A stretch of 6,086 bases of DNA, taken from positions 1 through 6,086 of the forward strand of contig RFHZ01000956.1 of the NCBI GenBank assembly GCA_003696125.1, in the 5' to 3' direction. The position numbers were made by a program, and so were the translations under genes. The stretch comes from Nitrospinota bacterium (GTDB lineage Bacteria > Tectomicrobia > Entotheonellia > J063). The notes beneath the pieces are model-generated. The model ran no database searches. It saw only the letters and a program-made list of their open reading frames with translations, and was not told the origin of the DNA. Of this stretch, positions 6,064 through 6,086 are shown piece after piece; the stretch's first letter is position 1, and every line of letters starts with the position of its first letter.

Positions 6064-6086
6064 TTACTGCACGATGAATTCTGTGA
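6064..6086 (-). CDS. fliL: FliL, C-terminal end only
   Basis: Only the last codons are present, reading TEFIVQ and then TAA. FliL, a membrane protein around the stator, commonly ends in a very similar FTEF-hydrophobic sequence, and fliL usually lies directly upstream of fliM. The stop is 12 nt before fliM and its TAA merges into the fliM SD (TAAGGGG). The call depends on six residues plus gene order, so it is probable rather than certain. Confidence 0.75.

Overview
This window is a stretch of a chromosomal flagellar operon, read entirely on the minus strand. In transcription order (right to left in these coordinates) it holds the last codons of fliL, then fliM, fliN, fliO, fliP, fliQ, fliR, flhB and the first 263 codons of flhA, which runs off the left edge. 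The identifications rest on family motifs read from the translations, such as the FliM N-terminal CheY-binding motif, the FlhB NPTH self-cleavage site and the FlhA FHIPEP motif. No mobile element, RNA gene, CRISPR array, terminator or convincing internal promoter is visible.

Layout: 6086-5065 encodes the FliL tail and FliM, and 5063-4608 encodes FliN. FliM and FliN form the rotor switch (C-ring). 4589-1923 encodes FliO, FliP, FliQ and FliR; FliO is an assembly factor and FliP/Q/R form the membrane export gate. 1919-846 encodes FlhB, the substrate-specificity switch of the export apparatus. 791-1 encodes the N-terminal membrane half of FlhA, the export motor channel. Most junctions are 1-18 nt. 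The exceptions are fliQ-fliR (60 nt) and flhB-flhA (54 nt). No stretch over 100 nt lacks a gene.

Organism: a motile bacterium with GC content judged by eye to be in the upper 50s percent. Enterobacteria keep fliLMNOPQR and flhBA apart. Joining them as fliLMNOPQR-flhBA, with a short FliN rather than a CheC-like FliY, fits lineages such as Desulfobacterota or Nitrospirota better than Enterobacteria or Bacillus. This is inference from gene order only and cannot be fixed further here.

I found no undescribed system. The core genes are ordinary and look intact. The points worth a second look are finer: six of the eight stop codons are TAG; several stops are built into the next gene's Shine-Dalgarno (SD) sequence; SD quality roughly follows the known copy number of each subunit, with fliR having no SD; cytosine runs of 8 in fliN and 7 in fliP could slip; the FliP methionine gasket reads Met-Leu-Met; and FliO is about twice the enterobacterial length.
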